A stretch of DNA of 7,878 nucleotides from Granulosicoccus sp964449565 (GCA_964449565.1 CAYUZB010000143.1:1-7878); one strand, 5' to 3'; shown: positions 1-5,956, numbered from the stretch's first letter. Notes: generated by a model from the letters alone, not told the origin. A program made the numbers and translations.

Positions 1-82
1 GGGGAAGAACTTCACGATACTGTCTAGAATCGATTGTTTGAGTCGACATGCAGTATCGAGCACAATTTGCTATGGTTTTATT

Positions 83-523
83 ATGTGGTTACTAAAACAC
101 AATTGCGAACATCTGAAATCCACACATTCGATGTGGTTGCTGCTTTGTGTGTGTTTTTTACTGGCATCCGTTGCAATGCCAGTCTACTCAGTGCAAAAAA
201 TAGCTCCGTACGATTCGATGCCCAAAAGCGTTCAGGGCACCGAAATGGGTATACCCGGTGCGATGCACCACGGCACAACGAGCCAACAACATCATGTTGA
301 ATTTGGTTCAAACTCGCCGTGCGATGAACCTGGGTGTGAGGGCATGTCCGATTGCTCCGATAACTGCACGATGACCACATGCTGTAGTTCCCCGAGTGCC
401 TCTCAAGCTTTATCTAACGGTGTGCTAACGAACCAGAACGACGAGACCATCCATCGTCTTACTGATGGATCAGCAGTTTTATCCAGACGAACAGAACCGC
501 TCTTTCGACCTCCGATCCTATAA
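83..523 (+). CDS. Small secreted Cys/His/Met-rich protein, CopL-like
   Basis: Predicted exported protein of 146 residues that probably binds copper or another soft metal in the periplasm. After a charged N-terminus containing K and H comes a hydrophobic stretch (about residues 17-36, MWLLLCVCFLLASVAMPVYS) that looks like a signal peptide. The mature part has His pairs (62-63, 70-71) and a Cys cluster with C80, C85, C91, C95 and the pair C100-C101. It ends in an RPPI motif (142-145). The Cys/His cluster and RPPI tail recall CopL-type proteins encoded just before copA in copper operons; this is recalled resemblance, not a search result. It lies directly upstream of a multicopper oxidase, as copL does. 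The start is uncertain: ATG 83 gives a positively charged n-region, ATG 131 would remove it, and TTG 38 would extend it. None has a clear Shine-Dalgarno. Confidence 0.66.
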   Translation: MWLLKHNCEHLKSTHSMWLLLCVCFLLASVAMPVYSVQKIAPYDSMPKSVQGTEMGIPGAMHHGTTSQQHHVEFGSNSPCDEPGCEGMSDCSDNCTMTTCCSSPSASQALSNGVLTNQNDETIHRLTDGSAVLSRRTEPLFRPPIL

Positions 524-529
524 CCCCGA

Positions 530-552
530 AACCTCTGTGAATCTCAGAGGTT
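530..552 (+). terminator. Hairpin after the CopL-like gene (weak terminator candidate)
   Basis: Perfect 8-bp inverted repeat, AACCTCTG (530-537) and CAGAGGTT (545-552), with a 7-nt loop, starting 7 nt after the stop codon. The position suits a terminator or mRNA-stabilising hairpin. However, a run of seven T (569-575) begins only 17 nt after the stem, so it is not a classical intrinsic terminator. It may instead be a processing or attenuation element between the first gene and the oxidase. Confidence 0.35.
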
Positions 553-558
553 ATTGAG

Positions 559-649
559 CTCAGGGTACTTTTTTTGACGGCACGTCTTGCTGCCGATTCG
601 ACGAATAATTTTTACCCTGATTGCACTAGTTATGTCTCAGGGTTAAATT
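559..649 (+). promoter_or_regulatory. Leader of the multicopper oxidase with alternative pairings around the RBS
   Basis: CTCAGGGT occurs twice (559-566 and 636-643). Between the copies lies TACCCTGA (613-620). This segment can pair either with 560-567 (8 bp), enclosing a nested CGGCA/TGCCG hairpin (578-582 with 591-595), or with 637-643 (7 bp). The second option covers AGGG at 639-642, the presumed ribosome binding site 7 nt before the ATG at 650. The two structures exclude each other, which is the layout of a translational switch. A TTGAC at 574-578 and an AATAAT at 604-609 are present but spaced too far apart for a normal promoter. The pairing is seen in the sequence; regulation is inference. 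Confidence 0.32.
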
Positions 650-2050
650 ATGAATAGGCGATTGTTTCTTCAGTGGAGCGGGGCAGGTACTTTATCCTGC
701 CTAGTTCCTGCTGCACATGCAACGAGCACAGTAGACAGTGGTATTGAACTCACCGCAAAGCCCGGCAAGGCAAATCTCGTAGGCCCGGAATTTCCTGCCA
801 CCGATGTGTGGGGATTCAATGGACAGGTACCCGGCACACCGATTCGGATCAGTCGCGGTCAATCTGTAAATGCAACAATACAAAACGCGCTCGAGGTTCC
901 GACCGCCGTGCATTGGCACGGCATACGGCTACCCAATGCCATGGATGGTGTCGCCGGACTGACTCAACCGGCCATCCAACCCGGTGAATCCTTTCTCTAT
1001 CAATTTACGCCACCAGATAGTGGCACCTATTGGTATCACTCGCACGTCAATGCCTATGAACAAGTGGGACGAGGGCTTTATGGTCCATTAATCATCGAAG
1101 AGACGGCACCACCCGTTGTCGACCGGGATCTTGTTTGGATGATTGACGACTGGCGATTGCTTGATGATGCATCGATTAGCAATGACTTTGGAGCGGGCCA
1201 TGATCGCTCGCATGCGGGTCGCATCGGCAACGTTCCAACCGTTAATGGGCGCTTCCGGGACATTGTCAAAGTACGCACCGGTGAGCGTATCCGGCTGCGA
1301 TTGATCAATGCATCAAACGCTCGAAATTTTGCCTTGTCCTTCGGTGAACTAACCCCGTCAGTGATTGCCATCGATGGGCAAGCCGTCAAACCCTTCCCGA
1401 CAAAAGAGCCCATCGTCATAGGCGCTGCGGGACGTGTGGATCTGATACTCGACATGAGCGCTGATCCTGGGTCAATCATGCCCGTAGTCGATAGCTTCTA
1501 TCGAGAGACATTTGATCTAACCAAATTCGTATACGAAGAAAAACCGTTGAGAGGGTCAGCGCTCGGTAGCGCTATCGATCTCGCGCCACCAGAAATACCA
1601 GAACCTGATCTGTCAAACGCAATAGCGATTGACGTGACGATTGCGGGCGGTGCCATGGGCGGACTTCGTCGCGCCAAATTTAATGGTGCATGGATGGGTC
1701 TGCGTGAAATTGCCCAGCAAGGTTATGTCTGGGCCGTTAACGATGTTGTTGGCAACAAGCTCGACATGCCGCCACTCATCGATACAAAAAAGGGGAGCTC
1801 TATTCGACTGACTCTGCGTAACCAAACCGCATTTCCTCATCCCATGCATTTACATGGTCATCACATGAAACTGCTGTCGATTGATGAGCAACCGCTGTCT
1901 GATTCTCGCTGGGTAGATAGTCCGTTGGTTATGCCAAAGCAAACAATGGAACTCGCCTTTGTGGCGGACAACCCCGGTGAGTGGTTGTTTCATTGTCACG
2001 CGTTGGAACACCACGCCGCTGGGCTCGGCGCGCTCGTGCGCATAACGTAA
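650..2050 (+). CDS. Periplasmic laccase-like multicopper oxidase
   Basis: Oxidises a reductant, plausibly Cu(I), Mn(II) or phenolics, and passes four electrons to O2. The N-terminus (MNRRLFLQWSG...) matches a twin-arginine leader, with likely cleavage after AHA near residue 24. This suits a cofactor-loaded enzyme exported folded. All four copper-ligand motifs are present: HWHG (88-91), YWYHSH (127-132), HPMHLHG (397-403) and HCHALEH (448-454). The type 1 site uses H397, C449 and H454; the axial position (C+10) is Leu459, where CueO has Met. At 466 residues it lacks the long Met-rich insert typical of plasmid CopA (about 600 residues) and is nearer CumA/CueO length. A hairpin-bearing leader precedes it and a cytochrome c' gene starts 23 nt after its stop. 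The family is certain; the physiological substrate is not. Confidence 0.93.
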   Translation: MNRRLFLQWSGAGTLSCLVPAAHATSTVDSGIELTAKPGKANLVGPEFPATDVWGFNGQVPGTPIRISRGQSVNATIQNALEVPTAVHWHGIRLPNAMDGVAGLTQPAIQPGESFLYQFTPPDSGTYWYHSHVNAYEQVGRGLYGPLIIEETAPPVVDRDLVWMIDDWRLLDDASISNDFGAGHDRSHAGRIGNVPTVNGRFRDIVKVRTGERIRLRLINASNARNFALSFGELTPSVIAIDGQAVKPFPTKEPIVIGAAGRVDLILDMSADPGSIMPVVDSFYRETFDLTKFVYEEKPLRGSALGSAIDLAPPEIPEPDLSNAIAIDVTIAGGAMGGLRRAKFNGAWMGLREIAQQGYVWAVNDVVGNKLDMPPLIDTKKGSSIRLTLRNQTAFPHPMHLHGHHMKLLSIDEQPLSDSRWVDSPLVMPKQTMELAFVADNPGEWLFHCHALEHHAAGLGALVRIT

Positions 2051-2073
2051 CGTTGATCAGGAAAATTCCCATC

Positions 2074-2538
2074 GTGAAAACCATCACAACAGGTCTGTTT
2101 GTCTTTTGCTTTCTTCTGGTAGGCATCGTTTACAGCCACTCAGGTGCTACAGGGATCGTTAAAGAAAGAATGGATGCCATGGCAGATATGGGCGATAAAT
2201 CGAAACTGGTGGCCGACATGTTCAAAGGAAAGAGTGAATTTAACCGAAAAACTCTTGTCGATGCGGCCGACGCCTTTGCACTGCATGGGGCACGAATGGC
2301 TGAGCTATTCCCAGACACCAAAGAGAGTCGAACAGGAAGTAAGACAGAGGCGCTGCCCCGCATCTGGGAGGAGTGGGATGAGTTCAGCAAACAAGTCACG
2401 GAATTTGTCGAACGCAGTGAGTCTCTCAAAAACACTGTTTCAACAACTGAAGATGAACGTCAGTTGAAAAAGGCCTTTTTTCAGACGACCAAGGGCTGCT
2501 CGGGTTGTCATAAGCGATTCCGAAAACCCAAGAAATAG
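2074..2538 (+). CDS. Cytochrome c' (class II c-type cytochrome)
   Basis: Periplasmic four-helix-bundle monohaem cytochrome of 154 residues. Class II features are the single CSGCH haem site at the extreme C-terminus (C142, C145, H146), followed by a basic RFRKPKK tail, the KERMDAM segment after the signal peptide, and LPRIWEEWDEF in the third helix region. A hydrophobic export signal covers about residues 4-20. Family members usually have five-coordinate haem and bind NO or CO; some serve in nitrosative-stress protection. The GTG at 2074 is preferred because AGGA lies 11 nt upstream and a compact signal peptide follows. TTG 2053 is possible, and extending to 1981 would overlap the oxidase with a non-secretory, Arg-rich leader. 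It sits between the oxidase and a dihaem cytochrome, so a role as electron carrier or NO/O2-reactive partner is possible but not shown. Confidence 0.86.
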   Translation: MKTITTGLFVFCFLLVGIVYSHSGATGIVKERMDAMADMGDKSKLVADMFKGKSEFNRKTLVDAADAFALHGARMAELFPDTKESRTGSKTEALPRIWEEWDEFSKQVTEFVERSESLKNTVSTTEDERQLKKAFFQTTKGCSGCHKRFRKPKK

Positions 2539-2555
2539 CGCGATGACTGGTTGAC

Positions 2556-3449
2556 ATGAAATCCTTGCGCCTATTGTCCGGTCTTACCATTGCGTTACTG
2601 GTCGCAGGGTGTACTTTTGCCTATCTACAGGTCAATGATCTGGAGTCCAAAAAAATAAGGGCGCTCCTAGCGGAGAGCGAGCGCATCAGTGGTGATTCAA
2701 AAAGAGGAGAGTACGTAGCCATCATGGGTGGCTGTATCGCTTGCCACACCAACTTCGATGATGGCGGCGAACCGTTGGCTGGAGGCGTTCCGATTAAAAC
2801 GCCATTTGGTACCTTCTACTCCCCGAACATTACCAGCGATCCGAACGCAGGCATTGGCCAATGGACAATCGATGACTTTCTGATTGCAATGTCGGTGGGT
2901 CTGTCACCTGACGATAAGCATTACTTTCCCGCGTTCCCGTATACGGCCTACAGCGTGATGTCGGTACAGGAGCTTGTCGATTTAAAAGCCTGGTTAGACA
3001 CCGTTGAACCGGTGACGACTAAAGCACCCGATCATGATGTTGTGTGGCCAATTTCCCTACGTCCCGGATTACTGCTCTGGAAAGCACTTTTTTTCAATCC
3101 GTTAAGAACAACTGATACCGTTGATCGGGGGAGTTATCTCGTTAACGGACCCGGTCACTGCGCTGAATGCCATTCGCCTCGCAATCTATTGGGGGGTCTG
3201 ACGAGTCGTTCACTGACAGGCAATTCGCGCGGACCTGACGGCGAGTCCGTTCCCGGCATCACTGCCGCTGATCTATCAGAGTGGTCGGTTGAAGATCTCG
3301 AACTGTTTCTTGAAGTCGGTATCACGCTCACTGGAGATTTTACTGGCGGTCATATGGCCGACGTGATCGAGTATGGCACCGGTCAGTTGAGCGGTGAAGA
3401 TCGCACATCGATCGCTCAATATTTACTGTCTGAGGCAAATAATCCATGA
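2556..3449 (+). CDS. Dihaem cytochrome c lipoprotein (alcohol-dehydrogenase cytochrome-subunit type)
   Basis: Membrane-anchored electron-transfer protein of 297 residues with two class I haem domains. The N-terminus ends in a lipobox, VAGC (16-19), predicting lipidation at C19. The first haem site is CIACH (60-64), with Met135 as the likely axial ligand after the FPAFPYTAYS stretch. The second is CAECH (202-206) in a YLVNGPGHCAECHSPRNLLGG context, with Met267 as the likely ligand. These signatures match the cytochrome subunits that carry electrons from membrane-bound alcohol, gluconate or fructose dehydrogenases to quinone or oxidase. No GMC or PQQ dehydrogenase is encoded here, so the partner must be elsewhere or may be the neighbouring oxidase and cytochromes. 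The gene starts 17 nt after cytochrome c', and its TGA overlaps the next ATG (ATGA), pointing to translational coupling. No strong Shine-Dalgarno precedes it. Confidence 0.9.
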   Translation: MKSLRLLSGLTIALLVAGCTFAYLQVNDLESKKIRALLAESERISGDSKRGEYVAIMGGCIACHTNFDDGGEPLAGGVPIKTPFGTFYSPNITSDPNAGIGQWTIDDFLIAMSVGLSPDDKHYFPAFPYTAYSVMSVQELVDLKAWLDTVEPVTTKAPDHDVVWPISLRPGLLLWKALFFNPLRTTDTVDRGSYLVNGPGHCAECHSPRNLLGGLTSRSLTGNSRGPDGESVPGITAADLSEWSVEDLELFLEVGITLTGDFTGGHMADVIEYGTGQLSGEDRTSIAQYLLSEANNP

Positions 3450-3967
3450 AATATCGAACAAAATTCTGCGCTGTACTCCTGCTGTCTTCAATTGTCACTT
3501 ACCTCTGGGCCTCAGAAGGTACTGATGGGGTACGTACAGAACTGAAAGCCGATGACCTGGTCGTCGTCCAGGCTGGCGAAAAAATCTATCAAGAGCAGTG
3601 CGCTTCCTGTCATGGACCTAACCTTGAAGGTCAACCCGATTGGCGAACACGCGACGCTAATGGATTCTTACCTGCGCCGCCACACGATGCCACTGGGCAC
3701 ACCTGGCATCATGCCGATGATCTGTTGTTCGAGATCACCAAATATGGTCCCAATGTTGTCATTAATGACGACAGTTATAAGACCACGATGCCTGTTTATA
3801 AGGACATCTTGAGCGATGAGGACATTATTGCCGTGCTGTCGTTTATTAAAAATACCTGGCCAGAAGAACAACGCTCTTGGCAGGAAGAAGTGAACGGAAC
3901 ACAGCGAGATGGATTCAAGGCAACCCCTAAGAAAGAATCATCACTCATAGACAAGTTACTGAAATAA
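3446..3967 (+). CDS. Periplasmic monohaem cytochrome c (class I)
   Basis: Small soluble c-type cytochrome of 173 residues. A Sec signal peptide (MKYRTKFCAVLLLSSIVTYLWAS) likely ends near residue 23. The haem site is CASCH (52-56) within EQCASCHGPNLEGQPDW. A conserved-looking LPAPPHDATGHTWHH segment (75-89) follows, and Met115 in TTMPVYKDILSDEDI is the probable sixth ligand. The C-terminal tail from about residue 140 is charged and Lys-rich. From memory, this cytochrome type recurs beside multicopper oxidases and DUF411 proteins in copper islands. It overlaps the dihaem cytochrome gene by 4 nt, so the two are probably made together and may form one electron-transfer chain from the membrane lipoprotein to a soluble carrier. 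Confidence 0.88.
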   Translation: MKYRTKFCAVLLLSSIVTYLWASEGTDGVRTELKADDLVVVQAGEKIYQEQCASCHGPNLEGQPDWRTRDANGFLPAPPHDATGHTWHHADDLLFEITKYGPNVVINDDSYKTTMPVYKDILSDEDIIAVLSFIKNTWPEEQRSWQEEVNGTQRDGFKATPKKESSLIDKLLK

Positions 3968-4005
3968 CGACCCTCACTCCTGACATTCAATTGAGATTCT
4001 TTACC

Positions 4006-4500
4006 ATGAACAACACAATCAGACTTATTTTCTCGTTCGTATTCCTTACGACGGTTCTAACGGCTTGCCAATCCGAAGCAACCTCACCGGAAACAGACAG
4101 CGTCAAGGCGAGCGCAACCATTCACAAAGCTGAAATCACTGTTTACAAAAGCCCTACCTGCGGTTGCTGCAAAGACTGGGTAACGTATCTAGAAGAGGAA
4201 GGATTTAACGTTACCGCGATCGATCACGACGATGTCGATACGATTAAAGTCAAATACGGTCTACCAGATCCTAAATTGAAGTCCTGCCATACCGCCATCG
4301 TAGAGGGCTACCTTGTCGAGGGACATGTCCCCGCAAGCGACATCGAAAGATTATTGAGGACAAGACCAACGAACATCAAAGGTCTCAGTGCACCCGGTAT
4401 GCCGATGATGTCACCGGGTATGGCCAGTCGTACACCCAAAGACTATGCGGTGTTGTCATTCACCGAATCAGGTGAAACGGCTGTGTATTCACAATACTAG
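4006..4500 (+). CDS. copG: CopG-type copper-binding lipoprotein (DUF411)
   Basis: Member of the DUF411 family, whose characterised representative CopG is a periplasmic thioredoxin-like copper-resistance protein that binds a Cys-bridged tetranuclear copper cluster (published work on Pseudomonas CopG). The 164-residue product has a lipobox LTAC (18-21), predicting lipidation at C21. The core motif is SPTCGCCKDW, with C52, C54 and C55. A second ligand set follows: C94-H95 in LKSCHTAIVEGYLVEGHVP, and H107. The Met-rich GLSAPGMPMMSPGM has M122, M124, M125 and M129. All hallmark residues are present, so copper binding is likely conserved. ATG 4006 is preferred over TTG 3991 because it opens directly onto the lipoprotein signal. 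It is the sixth gene of the run, 38 nt after the monohaem cytochrome. Confidence 0.9.
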   Translation: MNNTIRLIFSFVFLTTVLTACQSEATSPETDSVKASATIHKAEITVYKSPTCGCCKDWVTYLEEEGFNVTAIDHDDVDTIKVKYGLPDPKLKSCHTAIVEGYLVEGHVPASDIERLLRTRPTNIKGLSAPGMPMMSPGMASRTPKDYAVLSFTESGETAVYSQY

Positions 4501-4573
4501 CGGCCATGACATCAGGAACCGCTGACCGTATGCACAACGATCCAGTCGATATCGTGATTCTGGCAAGGTTGCC

Positions 4574-5314
4574 ATGGACTATTTTATGAATAACAAATCA
4601 GCAACGCTGTACAGAATGGTAATGACCGATCACATGTGCCCCTTTGGGCTCAAATCCAAAGACCTTCTACAGCGTCAAGGCTACACCGTGGATGATCATC
4701 ATCTCACCACACGGGAGGCGGTGGATGAATTCAAAGCAACGCACGGCGTTGGCACAACACCACAAACGTTTATCAATGAGGTCCGTATTGGTGGTTTCGA
4801 TGATCTTAGTGAACATTTTGGCAAGACTACAAAAGAAGGAGGTGCCATAACTTATCAGCCAGTCATCGCACTTTTTGCCGCGGCGTTTGCACTCGCTGTA
4901 GCGGTTACCTGGTTGGTGAATGGAGTGTTGTTCAAACCTCAAACGATTGCTTGGTTCATCTCAATAGCCATGGTGTTACTTGGGCTTCAAAAACTTCAGG
5001 ACATTGAAAAATTCGCAACCATGTTTCTTAACTATGATCTGCTCGCACAAAAATGGGTACGGTACGGGTACGTCTACCCCTTTGTAGAAACAGCGGCTGG
5101 ATTGTTGATGTTGATGGGTGTTCTAACGTGGTTGTCGGCACCGGCCACGCTATTTATTGCTGGCATCGGTGCGATCAGTGTTATCAAGGCAGTCTATATA
5201 GACAAACGCGAATTGAAATGCGCCTGCCTTGGCGATAGCCGTGTTCCTCTGGGTTTTGTCTCTCTTGTCGAAAATCTGATGATGATCGGTATGGCCCTAT
5301 GGATGTTGGCTTAA
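4574..5314 (+). CDS. Glutaredoxin-MauE/DoxX-like membrane fusion protein
   Basis: Two-domain protein of 246 residues. Residues 10-85 form a glutaredoxin-like domain with an active site MCPFG (C22, second Cys replaced by Gly25, so monothiol), the cis-Pro segment GTTPQTFI (60-67, P63) and a GG motif (73-74) for glutathione binding. Residues about 95-245 form a four- to five-helix membrane domain resembling MauE/DoxX redox-associated proteins, with a Cys pair CAC (216, 218) in ELKCACLGDSRVPLGF. MauE proteins are thought to help disulphide formation in periplasmic partners, so the fusion could carry thiol redox power across the membrane or service the Cys-rich copper proteins encoded upstream. 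No signal peptide precedes the glutaredoxin domain, suggesting a cytoplasmic location. AAGG 5 nt before ATG 4574 supports that start; ATG 4586 is an alternative. Its stop overlaps the convergent gene's stop. Confidence 0.85.
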   Translation: MDYFMNNKSATLYRMVMTDHMCPFGLKSKDLLQRQGYTVDDHHLTTREAVDEFKATHGVGTTPQTFINEVRIGGFDDLSEHFGKTTKEGGAITYQPVIALFAAAFALAVAVTWLVNGVLFKPQTIAWFISIAMVLLGLQKLQDIEKFATMFLNYDLLAQKWVRYGYVYPFVETAAGLLMLMGVLTWLSAPATLFIAGIGAISVIKAVYIDKRELKCACLGDSRVPLGFVSLVENLMMIGMALWMLA

Positions 5315-5883
5315 TGTGAGCCTCCAATAGCCATTTGATAGTGATGGGCCTGGTGATGCGAATCGAGGGACATGAATCCATAGAAACCCAGGGCACTAAG
5401 TCGGCTCAACGCGGCAGCGTCTTCGACAGTGATCGTGAGTGTTGCGCCATCATCGTTGAGTTCAGGCTCGATTTTCCAGCCGCGCGATTGCTCGATAAAC
5501 CGAGAATGCGCCGGCGCCATTCGGTGGATCGACGGTATCGATTTTTCCGTGCCCCGAATATCAAATCGAATCTGATCATCCCCAATGGTGGAGGTTGTCG
5601 CTTCGGTGCCCAGTATCAGGTGATTCATGTCCAGTAGATGCACACGTAAGTCATCGATATCAACAGTGTCCCAATCGGTCTCGGCGTCTTGTTCCAACAT
5701 CGCTACTATTTCGATTAACGCCGCAAAAGTCGCCTGTCCGCCTTCTTGTGGCTGTACACCATCGTTGGTCATGGCGCCGTGGTTCATACCGGGTGTATGT
5801 CCGCTGTGCTTTTCAGCCGCCCAAAGCGAGAGCGACACAAGCGCTACCAGCACACTACCCAGCGTTATTAATCGGTGTGACAT
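5311..5883 (-). CDS. Exported His/Met-rich protein of unknown function
   Basis: Predicted periplasmic protein of 190 residues; I do not recognise a named domain. The signal peptide (MSHRLITLGSVLVALVSLSLWA) is followed by a metal-binding-looking segment KHSGHTPGMNHGAM with H26, H29, M33, H35 and M38. A helical middle part has EGGQATFAALIEIVAMLE (47-64) and HLLDMNHLIL (82-91, H82, M86, H88), then HRMAPAH (120-126). The C-terminus holds the SHHQAHHYQM cluster (H176, H177, H180, H181, M184) and ends in His190. Similar hypothetical proteins with a C-terminal HHQ-HH motif are, in my recollection, found in metal-resistance islands, which would fit copper sensing or buffering. ATG 5883 is chosen for the clean signal peptide and a GGA upstream; ATG 5916 would add 11 residues (MNRRSVWKHPF). 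It is divergent from the Crp/Fnr regulator and convergent with the glutaredoxin fusion. Confidence 0.75.
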   Translation of the reverse strand: MSHRLITLGSVLVALVSLSLWAAEKHSGHTPGMNHGAMTNDGVQPQEGGQATFAALIEIVAMLEQDAETDWDTVDIDDLRVHLLDMNHLILGTEATTSTIGDDQIRFDIRGTEKSIPSIHRMAPAHSRFIEQSRGWKIEPELNDDGATLTITVEDAAALSRLSALGFYGFMSLDSHHQAHHYQMAIGGSH

Positions 5884-5942
5884 AAACGGATGTTTCCAAA
5901 CTGATCTGCGATTCATTATGTGTTTTCTACCCGAATCCGAAT

Positions 5943-5956
5943 ATGATTTGAATCAT
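5943..5956. promoter_or_regulatory. FNR/CRP-type operator overlapping the regulator start codon
   Basis: Perfect palindrome ATGAT-TTGA-ATCAT, with a TGAT-N4-ATCA core identical to the FNR-box core (consensus TTGAT-N4-ATCAA). It overlaps the ATG (5955) of the Crp/Fnr regulator and lies in the intergenic region shared with the divergent His/Met-rich gene. The encoded recognition helix has E166 and R170 in PETVYR, the E-x-x-x-R spacing that reads the TGA/TCA core in this family. This suggests negative autoregulation and possible control of the divergent gene. The palindrome is observed; binding is inferred. Confidence 0.5.

Noticed and set aside
34..300. Overlapping reading frame in the same region as the CopL-like gene
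   Set aside because: It has no signal peptide or motif, and the +1-shifted frame carries the signal peptide and Cys cluster.
574..609. MerR/CueR-type promoter with TTGAC, CGGCA-N8-TGCCG dyad and AATAAT
   Set aside because: The spacer between the putative -35 and -10 is about 24 nt, beyond the 19-20 nt of CueR promoters, and the dyad lacks the usual ACCTTCC half-sites.
1078..1479. 133-codon reading frame on the minus strand inside the oxidase gene
   Set aside because: It is antisense to a well-conserved region of the oxidase and shows no recognisable domain.
650..2050. Naming the oxidase CopA
   Set aside because: It lacks the extended Met-rich region and length of CopA; laccase/CumA-like is a safer description.
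1981..2073. Upstream extension of the cytochrome c' frame into the oxidase gene
   Set aside because: It gives an Arg-rich leader before the signal peptide and overlaps the conserved oxidase C-terminus. GTG 2074 gives a clean export signal.
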